Assembly (NCBI GenBank): GCA_965603095.1
Contig: CBFDBQ010000027.1
Location: forward strand, 1 to 27,910
Source: DAOVVL01 sp965603095
Lineage (GTDB): Bacteria; Pseudomonadota; Alphaproteobacteria; Rhodospirillales; Magnetovibrionaceae
DNA length: 27,910 nt
Reading direction: 5' to 3'
Shown piece by piece: positions 6,459-14,872 of this stretch (within the stretch, counting starts at the first letter, position 1; the number at the start of each line of letters is the position of its first letter). A program made the translations under genes and the position numbers. Below the pieces are notes generated by a model that worked only from the letters and a program-made list of their open reading frames with translations, ran no database searches and was not told the origin of the DNA.

Positions 6459-7298
6459 TCAGCCATCAAACTTAGTGCAAGTATGGGCGTGATTTAACGG
6501 CCCGTGACCGCTGCCAAACCCGGGGGCGGTAGCAATTGCCTTTAGCACATACGCCCTTGCCCGCTTAACTGCTGTTGATAAATCCAATCCTTGGGCCAGT
6601 CCGGTTGCTATGGCCGATGCCGTTGTGCAACCGGTACCGTGGGTGTTGGCAGTATCAATACGGGTGCTTGAAAATATTTCTGCGCAATGACCGCGTTCAA
6701 GCAAGACATCCACCAAATCATCATCATTTTTTTGTTTTGGCATGTGGCCGCCTTTTACCAGTACCGCATCGGGGCCAAGGTCAAGTATGGCCTCTGCCGC
6801 AATAATCATGTCGTCAACGTTGGATATATCCTTGCCTGAAAGTGCTTCTGCTTCTGGAATATTGGGGGTTAAGACGCGGGCGTGGGGGATAAGCTTGGAT
6901 TTGAGCGCGCTTAAGGCATCTTCTTCTAACAATGCATGCCCACCCTTGGCCACCATTACCGGGTCCAGCACCAGCGGAATATTGCCAGCCATTTCCTTTA
7001 ATATCTCTGCCACCGCATTAATTACATTGGCCCGATGCAGCATGCCTATTTTTATGCAATCGGCACCAATATCGGAAAGAACGACCGAAATTTGTTTGGT
7101 TATGAAATCTTCTGGAACATCAAGTATGCCGTAAACGCCTTGGGTGTTTTGTGCAGTCAGCGCGGTTATGGCGGTTGTGGCAAAACCGGAAAGCGCGGTT
7201 ACGGTTTTTATATCGGCCTGCACCCCGGCACCGCCGCCGGAATCAGAACCTGCAATTATAAGAACTCGTCCTTTTATTGTTCTTATTGTTCGTTGCAA
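6459..7298 (-). CDS. thiD: Hydroxymethylpyrimidine/phosphomethylpyrimidine kinase ThiD
   Basis: 279 residues. ThiD phosphorylates HMP and then HMP-phosphate to give HMP-pyrophosphate for thiamine synthesis. Diagnostic segments are the N-terminal IIAGSDSGGGAGVQADIKT, then TAQNTQGV, KIGMLH, LDPVMVAKGG and LTPNIPEAEAL, and the C-terminal anion-hole motif DTANTHGTGCTTASAIA of ribokinase-fold kinases. It appears complete and stand-alone, not fused to thiE. The start is a TTG: no ATG precedes the conserved AGSDSGG. It follows glmM by 17 bases as the last gene of the long minus-strand cluster. No other thiamine gene is in the window. Confidence 0.93.
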   Translation of the reverse strand: MQRTIRTIKGRVLIIAGSDSGGGAGVQADIKTVTALSGFATTAITALTAQNTQGVYGILDVPEDFITKQISVVLSDIGADCIKIGMLHRANVINAVAEILKEMAGNIPLVLDPVMVAKGGHALLEEDALSALKSKLIPHARVLTPNIPEAEALSGKDISNVDDMIIAAEAILDLGPDAVLVKGGHMPKQKNDDDLVDVLLERGHCAEIFSSTRIDTANTHGTGCTTASAIATGLAQGLDLSTAVKRARAYVLKAIATAPGFGSGHGPLNHAHTCTKFDG

Positions 7299-7315
7299 TT
7301 TATTCTCTCAATTTA

Positions 7316-8662
7316 TTATCTGGCAACACTGTCGATTTGACTGACAAGCCCATCAACCACATCTTTTACTAGCCCACCATCGTTTCCTTCGGCCATAACG
7401 CGGATAAGCGGCTCGGTTCCTGATTTACGAATTAATAAACGACCGCCACCTTCTAGTTTTTTTTCGGCAACTGAAATGGCTATTTTAATTTCATCGTTTT
7501 CAAGTGGTGATTCTCCATTAAAACGAACGTTTTTCAATAACTGCGGTAATGGTTCAAATAAACGGCAAACGCTGCTTGCTTTGCCGCCATTATCCAATAG
7601 CACCGAAAGCACCTGCAATGCGGCAATAAGACCATCACCGGTTGTTGAAAAATCACCTAAAACAATATGACCGGACTGTTCGCCGCCAATATTGCATCCG
7701 GTTTCACGCATAGCTTCGACCACATACCTATCACCAACCGGGGCGCGGTGCATTTTAACGCCAATGCTTTCAAGATAATTCTCAAGGCCCAGATTGGACA
7801 TGACGGTTGCTATCAAGGTTTCGTTTTTCAATGTGCCTTGTGCCTGCATTGATTTTACCACCAATGCCATTAATTGATCACCGTCAAGCAAGTCACCTTT
7901 TTCGTCGCAAATAATCACCCTGTCGGCATCGCCATCCAATGCAATGCCAATATCGGCGCCATTGGCAATAACTTCGGCGCACATTTTTTCAGGCCTAGTT
8001 GAGCCACAATCGGAATTAATATTAAAACCGTCCGGATCAACCCCAATGGAAATTACCTCGGCGCCAAGTTCCCATAAAACCTCGGGCGCAACCTTGTAGG
8101 CCGCACCATTTGCGCAATCTAAAACTATTTTTAAACCATCTAGGGTTTTACCCTTGGGGAATGTTTGTTTTACAAATTCCGTATAACGCCCAATGGCATC
8201 ATCAAGACGGTAAGCCCGACCAAGTTCCTTAGGCGGGGCAAGCTCTGTCGACATGTCGCTATTTATGCGTTGTTCAATTTCAGATTCCATTTCATCGGAA
8301 AGCTTGTAACCATCGGGGCCAAAAATCTTTATGCCGTTGTCTTCGAACGGATTGTGCGAAGCTGAAATCATTACCCCAATATCGGCGCGTAGCGAACGTG
8401 TTAGCATGGCAACCGCCGGTGTCGGCATGGGGCCAACCAAAATCACATCCATCCCACAGGAAACAAAGCCAGCGGTTAGTGCTTGCTCGATCATATATCC
8501 TGAAATGCGGGTATCTTTGCCAATAACCACACGGTGACGATGATTGCCACGCTTGAAATGAAGCGCCGTCGCCTGACCCACCAGCATGGCAGCCATAGCC
8601 GTCATCGGATGGGTGTTAGCCGTTCCGCGAATTCCATCTGTGCCGAAAAGTTTTTTTGTCAT
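7316..8662 (-). CDS. glmM: Phosphoglucosamine mutase
   Basis: 448 residues, the usual GlmM length. It converts glucosamine-6-phosphate to glucosamine-1-phosphate, a step toward UDP-GlcNAc for peptidoglycan and LPS. The catalytic phosphoserine is Ser102 in ISASHNP. The Mg ligands are Asp243, 245 and 247 in DGDADR. The substrate-phosphate motif RKSGTEPLIRVMAEG is near the C-terminus. The N-terminal KLFGTDGIRG is typical. It sits 83 bases after folP, matching the widespread ftsH-folP-glmM order. Confidence 0.97.
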   Translation of the reverse strand: MTKKLFGTDGIRGTANTHPMTAMAAMLVGQATALHFKRGNHRHRVVIGKDTRISGYMIEQALTAGFVSCGMDVILVGPMPTPAVAMLTRSLRADIGVMISASHNPFEDNGIKIFGPDGYKLSDEMESEIEQRINSDMSTELAPPKELGRAYRLDDAIGRYTEFVKQTFPKGKTLDGLKIVLDCANGAAYKVAPEVLWELGAEVISIGVDPDGFNINSDCGSTRPEKMCAEVIANGADIGIALDGDADRVIICDEKGDLLDGDQLMALVVKSMQAQGTLKNETLIATVMSNLGLENYLESIGVKMHRAPVGDRYVVEAMRETGCNIGGEQSGHIVLGDFSTTGDGLIAALQVLSVLLDNGGKASSVCRLFEPLPQLLKNVRFNGESPLENDEIKIAISVAEKKLEGGGRLLIRKSGTEPLIRVMAEGNDGGLVKDVVDGLVSQIDSVAR

Positions 8663-8745
8663 GTATTCTTTTAGCCGATTTAACCCTAATGACGTGTAAA
8701 TTATTGTTTCGGTTTTTTACATAAAAATATATGAAACTAGGACAA

Positions 8746-9570
8746 TTAGGTGTTTTCTATGGCTGTCCATACCTTGAGCGCGTCTGCGGTTGCAGCCACA
8801 TCGTGGACTCTCAATATATCAAATCCGCTTTTAACCCCCCAAATACCAGCGGCCAACGAGCCGGCCAGACGATTTTTAGGGGTTGCTTCATCTGTAATTT
8901 CCCCAATAAAGCTTTTCCTAGAAACCCCCAATAAAAGCGTTGCCCCAAGATTTTTATACATATCCAGAGATTTAAGAATTTTCAGGTTATGTTGCAAGTT
9001 CTTGCCAAAGCCAATACCGGGATCAACCGCAATTCGTTCTATGGTAATTCCCGCTTTAACACATGCCGCAACCCGGGCTTTTAGGTATTCAAATACTTCA
9101 ACGCTGGCATCGATGTATGATGGGTTCGATTGCATGTTTCCGGGCGTGCCCTGCATATGCATCAAAACTATATGGGCATCAGAATTTGCCGCAACATCAA
9201 TTGATTTCTCATCACCAGTTAACGCGGTAACATCATTGATTATGCTGGCGCCTGCTTGGATAGCGGCCTCCATTACGGGGCCATGGCGGGTATCAATTGA
9301 AACCGTAATACCGCTTGCAACCAAGCGTTCGATTACCGGTGCGGTGCGGGCAATTTCATCTTCTATGGAAACCGGGTCGGCCCCAGGGCGGGTAGACTCA
9401 CCACCAACATCAATTATGGCCGCACCTTGGGTGGCCAACTCCATTCCACGAGAAACCGCATCATCAAACGAATAGGCATCGCCAGCATCGGAAAAACTAT
9501 CCGGTGTTGCATTTACAATGCCCATTATCACTGGGTGCTTGAGGGAAATACCTGCAAACGTGCGCGACAC
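8746..9570 (-). CDS. folP: Dihydropteroate synthase
   Basis: 274 residues. It condenses 6-hydroxymethyl-7,8-dihydropterin pyrophosphate with p-aminobenzoate in folate synthesis and is the sulfonamide target. Motifs are MGIVNATPDSFSDAG near the N-terminus, DVGGESTRPGA, NDVTAL, DPGIGFGK and LLGVSRKSFIG. The start is GTG at 9570, only three bases after the ftsH stop; AGAAGG inside the end of ftsH serves as ribosome binding site, so the two are translationally coupled. Complete, with no sulfonamide-type insertion visible around the STRPG loop. Confidence 0.96.
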   Translation of the reverse strand: MSRTFAGISLKHPVIMGIVNATPDSFSDAGDAYSFDDAVSRGMELATQGAAIIDVGGESTRPGADPVSIEDEIARTAPVIERLVASGITVSIDTRHGPVMEAAIQAGASIINDVTALTGDEKSIDVAANSDAHIVLMHMQGTPGNMQSNPSYIDASVEVFEYLKARVAACVKAGITIERIAVDPGIGFGKNLQHNLKILKSLDMYKNLGATLLLGVSRKSFIGEITDEATPKNRLAGSLAAGIWGVKSGFDILRVHDVAATADALKVWTAIENT

Positions 9571-9573
9571 AAT

Positions 9574-11511
9574 TTAGCCTTCTGGTTGTGGCTCACCAAT
9601 ACCGCCGGGGCTTTTATCTTTAGCCTTACTGCCGGCGCTTGGTACCGATGTTTTGCGTCCACCTTCGGGTGGGGTGTCGCTGTCTTCTTCGCGATGTACG
9701 CCCTTGCCCGCCAAAATATCATCAACTTCTGCACCGGTAAGGGTTTCATATTCAAGCAAGGCTTCGGTAACCGCATGAAGATCGTCATTGTGATCGGTCA
9801 AAATTTTACGAGCATGGTTTTCGGCTTCGTCAACCAAGCGCCTTACTTCCTCATCGATAATTTTGGACGTCGCATCGGATACGGTCTTGGTTTGCGCAAC
9901 CGAATGACCAAGGAATACTTCTTCCTCGCTGTCGTTGTAACGTAGCGGCCCAAGTTTTTTAGAAAATCCAAATTCCGTAACCATTCGCCGAGCCATTCCG
10001 GTTGCTTGCTGAATATCATTACCGGCACCGGTGGTTATGTTTTCTTCGCCAAACACCAACTCTTCGGCCATCCGACCGCCAAACATCATGGCCAGTTTGC
10101 TTTCAAGCTCAACCCGCGAATAAGTATAACGATCACGTTCCGGCAAGTTCATGGTCAGACCCAAGGCACGGCCACGGGGAATAATAGTTACTTTGTGCAA
10201 CGGATCGCATTTCGGCATGAAAATACCAACCAATGCGTGTCCGGCTTCGTGGAACGCAGTTAGTTTCTTTTCCTCGATGGTCATTACCATAGAGCGACGC
10301 TCGGTACCCATCATTACCTTGTCTTTGGCTGCCTCAAAATCAGACTGGGTAACCACCCTCTTGCCAGTTCGTGCCGCCAAAAGAGCCGCTTCGTTAACAA
10401 GGTTGGCAAGGTCGGCACCGGAAAAACCGGGCGTTCCACGCGCTATAACCCGTGGTTCAACATCGGGCGCCAGTGGCACTTTCAACATGTGAACTTTTAG
10501 GATTTTTTCGCGGCCAAGAATATCGGGGTTAGGAACGGTAACCTGACGGTCAAATCTGCCCGGGCGCAACAATGCCGGATCAAGAACATCGGGCCTGTTG
10601 GTTGCGGCGATAAGAATGACACCTTCGTTAGATTCAAACCCATCCATTTCCACCAGCAACTGGTTTAATGTCTGCTCGCGTTCATCGTTACCACCGCCAA
10701 GTCCGGCACCACGATGACGACCAACTGCATCAATTTCATCAATGAATATAATGCATGGCGCATTCTTTTTACCCTGTTCAAACATATCGCGCACACGGCT
10801 GGCGCCAACGCCAACAAACATTTCAACAAAGTCCGAACCGGAAATTGTGAAAAATGGAACGTTTGCTTCGCCGGCAATGGCGCGCGCAAGAAGTGTTTTA
10901 CCGGTACCCGGAGGGCCCACCAACAACACGCCCTTGGGGATTTTTCCACCCAGACGTTGAAATTTTTGTGGGTCTTTTAGGAAATCGACAACTTCTTCCA
11001 GTTCTTGTTTAGCCTCATCAATACCTGCAACATCTTCGAATGTTACCCGGCCTTGTTTTTCGGTCAGAAGCTTGGCTTTGGATTTACCAAAGCCCATGGC
11101 TTTGCCGCTAGTACCCTGCATCTGACGCATGAAGAATATCCACACCCCAATAAGCAACAGCATAGGGAACCATGAAATAAGTATGCCAAGGAAAGAAGGT
11201 GAATCTTCATCGGACTGCATCGCAGAAATACGGATGCCCTTGCTCAACAGGTTTGGAACAAGACCCGGATCGTTAGGGGCAAAGGTAGAGAAGGTGCGGC
11301 CATCGCTAAAGTGACCAGCAATATTGCTGCCGTTATTGACGGCCTTGATGGTCACATCGCGAACTTCGCCGCTATTAATTGCCGTCATGAATTCAGAATA
11401 AGCGAGCGGCGCTTGAGTGCTGCGCTGCTGGTTGCCCTGAAACAGGTTGAACAACGCCATAAGTAAAAGACCGATGACAATCCAAAAAAGTATGTTTCTG
11501 CTGAAATTCAC
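9574..11511 (-). CDS. ftsH: ATP-dependent zinc metalloprotease FtsH
   Basis: 645 residues. Membrane-anchored AAA+ protease that degrades unstable and misassembled membrane proteins and regulators such as LpxC and sigma-32 in other bacteria. Two membrane segments (about 7-24 and 108-128) flank a periplasmic domain. Walker A is GPPGTGKT (199-206), Walker B IIFIDEID (254-261) and the zinc site HEAGH (421-425). The second region of homology is present (TNRPDVLDPALLRPGRFD). The tail is a Pro/Lys/Gly-rich disordered extension. The start is GTG with AAGGA six bases upstream. Its order after tilS and before folP is the common one. Confidence 0.98.
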   Translation of the reverse strand: MNFSRNILFWIVIGLLLMALFNLFQGNQQRSTQAPLAYSEFMTAINSGEVRDVTIKAVNNGSNIAGHFSDGRTFSTFAPNDPGLVPNLLSKGIRISAMQSDEDSPSFLGILISWFPMLLLIGVWIFFMRQMQGTSGKAMGFGKSKAKLLTEKQGRVTFEDVAGIDEAKQELEEVVDFLKDPQKFQRLGGKIPKGVLLVGPPGTGKTLLARAIAGEANVPFFTISGSDFVEMFVGVGASRVRDMFEQGKKNAPCIIFIDEIDAVGRHRGAGLGGGNDEREQTLNQLLVEMDGFESNEGVILIAATNRPDVLDPALLRPGRFDRQVTVPNPDILGREKILKVHMLKVPLAPDVEPRVIARGTPGFSGADLANLVNEAALLAARTGKRVVTQSDFEAAKDKVMMGTERRSMVMTIEEKKLTAFHEAGHALVGIFMPKCDPLHKVTIIPRGRALGLTMNLPERDRYTYSRVELESKLAMMFGGRMAEELVFGEENITTGAGNDIQQATGMARRMVTEFGFSKKLGPLRYNDSEEEVFLGHSVAQTKTVSDATSKIIDEEVRRLVDEAENHARKILTDHNDDLHAVTEALLEYETLTGAEVDDILAGKGVHREEDSDTPPEGGRKTSVPSAGSKAKDKSPGGIGEPQPEG

Positions 11512-11604
11512 TGTTTTTCCTTAAAAAATTCTAAGATAGCCGTACACGGCCTTTCCTGACATGTAAGCCAATTAAGCCCTGCCCACAAGGGATGGTGTGT
11601 GTTT

Positions 11605-12711
11605 TTATGGTGATTTTTGGCTTAAATGCTCATATGTAACATTGTTAACCATATGGGAAGATTGCTTCCTCCTTGGTGGCTCGGGGCTAATGGCCAAAAA
11701 GCCACCTTTTCTGGAAATCCGACAACCGCCTAAAGTTCTGGCGTTATCCCCAATTTGTTTAGTGCCAGCACCTGCAAGCCAGTCAATAATTCTTGAAATC
11801 TTATCAGGGCTTGGCGGGTAGCTATTCTTTTTATTTTTTGGGCCGTAGCTGGCAATAAGCCGAACCAGAACCCTGCCCTTGATTTCTTTAGGGATTGCAA
11901 AAAATTGATTGGCATCAATGGTTGCACCCAAATTACCATCGGTAGCGTGCTTTTCGATAAAATGTGTTGTGGCCTGCTCAAGCCTTGTGCGAAGTGTGCG
12001 CGCCGCATTGGCGGCACCGACAAGGCGAGATGGATTAATTCCTTCGTGTACTTCTAATAGGGATAAAAGCTTGCGTGTACGCACCCGTTCAAATTGGGTG
12101 TTGCTGTTTGATGGATCTTCGAGCCATGGCTGACTATGCGTTTTAAGCGTATCTTTTAATCTAACCTTAGCAATAGATAGCAATGGACGGACAAGGGTAA
12201 TGTTATTATTGCAATCTAGCTTTCTTTCTTTGGCCATTGCCCCAAGCCCATCAAGGCCGCTTTTACGACGAAGACGCATAAGAAACGTTTCGGCTTGGTC
12301 TTCCATGTTATGGGCAACAAAAAGATGTTTGATGCCAGCATCGACACAAACATCAGCCATCAGTTCATAACGTGCATTACGGGCGCGGGCCTGCACAGCA
12401 CTGGTTTGTGTTGGATCGCTTTGCCACCTAACAATTTTATGATTAATCGCTTTATCTTTTAACCATGCACCGACCTGAGCGGCCTCTCTGGCTGAGCCAT
12501 TTCTAAGGCCATGATCAACCGTAATCCCAAGCACGCTACCACCCAGAGATTTTACCCAAGCATCAAGCAGCAATACCAATGCCATGCTGTCAGCACCACC
12601 GGAAACCCCAACTGCAACGCGCGGTACCATGCCAACGGCCAAGCCGTTCATCAGTGATGAAAACTCATCAACGCTTAAAGGGTTGTTGGTAGGATTAGGC
12701 GCGGCAGACAT
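11605..12711 (-). CDS. tilS: tRNA(Ile)-lysidine synthase
   Basis: 368 residues from the ATG at 12711, preferred over an ATG six codons upstream because AAGGAAG lies seven bases before it. TilS adds lysine to C34 of tRNA(Ile2), changing its codon from AUG to AUA. The PP-loop SGGADS is at about 37-42, with further conserved ITVDHGLR, AHNMEDQAETFLMRL and RPLLSIAK segments. The C-terminal part is shorter than in E. coli TilS (432 residues) but keeps an LGGCRI-type segment, so it is likely a compact complete protein. It lies between cpoB and ftsH; 93 bases separate it from ftsH. Confidence 0.94.
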   Translation of the reverse strand: MSAAPNPTNNPLSVDEFSSLMNGLAVGMVPRVAVGVSGGADSMALVLLLDAWVKSLGGSVLGITVDHGLRNGSAREAAQVGAWLKDKAINHKIVRWQSDPTQTSAVQARARNARYELMADVCVDAGIKHLFVAHNMEDQAETFLMRLRRKSGLDGLGAMAKERKLDCNNNITLVRPLLSIAKVRLKDTLKTHSQPWLEDPSNSNTQFERVRTRKLLSLLEVHEGINPSRLVGAANAARTLRTRLEQATTHFIEKHATDGNLGATIDANQFFAIPKEIKGRVLVRLIASYGPKNKKNSYPPSPDKISRIIDWLAGAGTKQIGDNARTLGGCRISRKGGFLAISPEPPRRKQSSHMVNNVTYEHLSQKSP

Positions 12712-12731
12712 AAAAGCGCTTCCTTGCATGC

Positions 12732-13847
12732 TTATTTACAGTCGAGTGCCTTGGTTTCACGCTCCAAAGTTTTTGAAACGTTTGGCGAAATGGCAGAAAA
12801 TTCCTTGCGCAGTTTTGAATATGCGGCACAAGCCTCGTCCTTTTTATCCATGTTTGACATGGACTTTCCTAATTTCAACAATGAATCGGCGGCCTTAGTT
12901 CCAGTAGGTGCTGATTGATAAGATTGTAAAAATGCCTGCGCAGAATCAAGGAAGCGCTTTTGCACATAATATGTTTCGCCCAGCCAATAGCGGGCATTTT
13001 CAACCAGTTTTTCATCTTTGTGCACTGCGATAAATTCTTTCCATGCGGCCTCGGCCTCGGGATATTTTGCCCGACGCAAAAGGTTGAACGAATGTTTGTA
13101 CTGCTCATCAATGTTTCCTTCGGGCAGATACATTAATGTTGGTGCAACAGGCTGCAATGTTGGTGCAACAGGCTGCGCTGGCGCAATTGCCACATCCGTA
13201 GATACGCCTGCATCAGCTGTCCCGGGCTCATCTCCCGATTGGCCCATAATTTGATCCATTTGTTTTTTACCCATGGATCCAAGAACGCCTTTTTGCCCTG
13301 AAGGATTTGAGCTGTATCCGGTTATTGGTGTGATTGCCTGACCTGAAGCAGGGCCTTGTTGATTAACCGCTGCCGGGCCGGGGGCCGCGTTCAGGCGCCC
13401 AGGTGCTGCTCCATTGCCGCCCTCAAGACGGGAAAGGCGAAAATCAACATCGCCAAAAATTGTATCTAGGCGGCTTTCGATTAAACCAAAGCGGTGATCA
13501 ACCCGCTCCATACCATCGGTGGCCAGCCTTACTTCTTCTTCTAATTTTGAAATACGAAACAAAATTCTATCTAATGCACCTGCGGGAAGGTCTTCTTCTT
13601 TGATAGTTGAAACAACGGCTGGTCTTGTGCTTTCTGGCTTTGAAATAGCAGATGAAGATGGCGCGCCCACCGGCATGCGGCTTAATTGCTGATTAAGCGT
13701 TTGAATATCGCGCTCAAGGCGTTCGAGCCTGTCGGAAATATCGCTTTGCCCAATTGGGCTAACTGCATCTTGTGCAATTGCCTGAGATGCAAAAGCAGTT
13801 ATTAAAAGTGCTGACAAAAATTTAGTTACGAAATTAATTTTGATCAT
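12732..13847 (-). CDS. cpoB: Tol-Pal system protein CpoB (YbgF)
   Basis: 371 residues, periplasmic. Signal peptide with AIA-Q cleavage near residue 25. Then an N-terminal coiled coil (ISDRLERLERDIQTLNQQL), a second heptad region (ILFRISKLEEEVRLATDGMERV), a long Pro/Gly/Ala linker, and C-terminal TPR repeats (YKHSFNLLRRAKYPEAEAAW, ARYWLGETYYVQKRF, KAADSLLKLGKSM). CpoB coordinates PBP1B-dependent septal wall synthesis with Tol-driven outer-membrane constriction in E. coli. The linker is longer than in E. coli and holds a perfect 21-bp tandem duplication encoding QPVAPTL twice. A strong terminator separates it from pal, so it probably has its own promoter. Confidence 0.94.
   Translation of the reverse strand: MIKINFVTKFLSALLITAFASQAIAQDAVSPIGQSDISDRLERLERDIQTLNQQLSRMPVGAPSSSAISKPESTRPAVVSTIKEEDLPAGALDRILFRISKLEEEVRLATDGMERVDHRFGLIESRLDTIFGDVDFRLSRLEGGNGAAPGRLNAAPGPAAVNQQGPASGQAITPITGYSSNPSGQKGVLGSMGKKQMDQIMGQSGDEPGTADAGVSTDVAIAPAQPVAPTLQPVAPTLMYLPEGNIDEQYKHSFNLLRRAKYPEAEAAWKEFIAVHKDEKLVENARYWLGETYYVQKRFLDSAQAFLQSYQSAPTGTKAADSLLKLGKSMSNMDKKDEACAAYSKLRKEFSAISPNVSKTLERETKALDCK
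13135..13176. repeat. Perfect 21-bp tandem duplication inside cpoB
   Basis: AATGTTGGTGCAACAGGCTGC occurs at 13135-13155 and again at 13156-13176. On the coding strand it gives two copies of a seven-residue Pro/Val/Ala unit in the disordered linker, so the frame is kept. Perfect identity suggests a recent slippage event. Confidence 0.95.
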
Positions 13848-14011
13848 TCTTGTGGTCCCGGCCCTGATATAAAAGTTTGGGCCAAATATAAATCCATTTT
13901 TCTTTGTGTATTACCTAAAATAATGTGTTGCCTAGATAAAATGACGGCGCAATCAGGCAAAAATAGGGCAGTAATAAAAAGCCCCATAAAACACACCAGA
14001 AAACGCTTTAT

Positions 14012-14067
14012 AAAAACTACGGGGCGCCCCGCCTTTGGTCAATTAAATCGACCGGGCAGGACGCCCC
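14012..14067 (-). terminator. Strong Rho-independent terminator after pal
   Basis: On the minus strand a 13-bp stem (GGGGCGTCCTGCC pairing with GGCGGGGCGCCCC, two G-U pairs) encloses an inner GGTCGAT/ATTGACC hairpin and is followed by GTAGTTTTTA. It lies about 60 bases after the pal stop and before cpoB. It should end most transcripts of the tol-pal operon. Confidence 0.85.
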
Positions 14068-14125
14068 ATTGTTATTTCCTGTGGTCGTTGCAAGACATAA
14101 AGGCCATGCAACGCTCAGGTAATGG

Positions 14126-14581
14126 TTATTTCACAACGCTTACAGCACGGCGATTTTTTGCCCATGCTGCTTCGTTGGAACCGGGATCTTCAGGGCGTTC
14201 CTTACCGTAAGAAACGGTCTGGATACGGCCTTTGGAAACACCAAGTACCATTAGATAGTCTGCGGCAGACTGGGCACGACGTTCACCGAGCGCCAAGTTG
14301 TATTCGCGTGTTCCACGTTCATCGGCATGACCTTCAACGGTTATGCTAACGCCTTCGTTTGCGGCGAGCCATGCGGCCTGCTGCTGAAGTGTGTAACGTG
14401 ATTCAGGTAACAAGTTGTACTTGTCAAAATCAAAAAGAACACGATCACCTACATTTACTGCGAGATCTTCTTGGCTACCGGGTGCATAACTACCTCCGGC
14501 GTCACCTGCGCCCCCACCGGGAGCCGCACAAGCCGATAAAAGTCCGGCTACTGCAATTATACTTAATATCTTGAAACGCAT
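14126..14581 (-). CDS. pal: Peptidoglycan-associated lipoprotein Pal
   Basis: 151 residues. Outer-membrane lipoprotein of the Tol-Pal system, anchoring the outer membrane to peptidoglycan and to TolB. The lipobox LLSAC puts the acylated Cys at residue 18, followed by a Gly-rich linker. The OmpA-like domain begins at VLFDFDKYNL and contains the peptidoglycan-contact motif VEGHADERGTREYNLALGERRA. Normal length for an alphaproteobacterial Pal. AGGAG six bases before ATG is the best ribosome binding site of the tol cluster, fitting the high abundance of Pal. Confidence 0.97.
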   Translation of the reverse strand: MRFKILSIIAVAGLLSACAAPGGGAGDAGGSYAPGSQEDLAVNVGDRVLFDFDKYNLLPESRYTLQQQAAWLAANEGVSITVEGHADERGTREYNLALGERRAQSAADYLMVLGVSKGRIQTVSYGKERPEDPGSNEAAWAKNRRAVSVVK

Positions 14582-14797
14582 TTAATTCTCCTGTTCGCTG
14601 GAGCGTTTTGATCGAACCGTATGCCTGTACTGTAAATCCCTAAAATCGAGCTTTTGGATCTGGCATCCGGTTTCGCTAAAAATTCTTGCTGACACTTTAG
14701 ACTTATTATTATTTTTCGTACTGGACTATATGCCATACACCCTTCTGTTTCAAGGGCTTCTGGGGATTTGGGTATATAGCACAAATTAACTGCATAA

Positions 14798-14827
14798 ATT
14801 ATGGGATATCCTTTGGTTTTTACACAA
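14798..14827 (-). promoter_or_regulatory. Candidate pal promoter
   Basis: In the 291-bp gap between tolB and pal the minus strand has TTGTGT (14822-14827), an 18-base spacer and CATAAT (14798-14803). A start near 14791 would give a leader of about 210 nt. The gap has no terminator, so pal may be transcribed both from here and by readthrough from tolB. The match is moderate. Confidence 0.3.
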
Positions 14828-14872
14828 TCTATTGGATTTATCCTTATTTTTACTCAATTTTCCGCGATTATC

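Noticed and set aside
8750..9475. 241-codon plus-strand open frame
   Set aside because: It is antisense to folP over nearly its whole length, has no recognisable domain and has the low-complexity make-up of a shadow frame.
14563..14784. 73-codon minus-strand frame before pal
   Set aside because: It overlaps the pal start in another frame, has no motif, and fills the likely pal leader.
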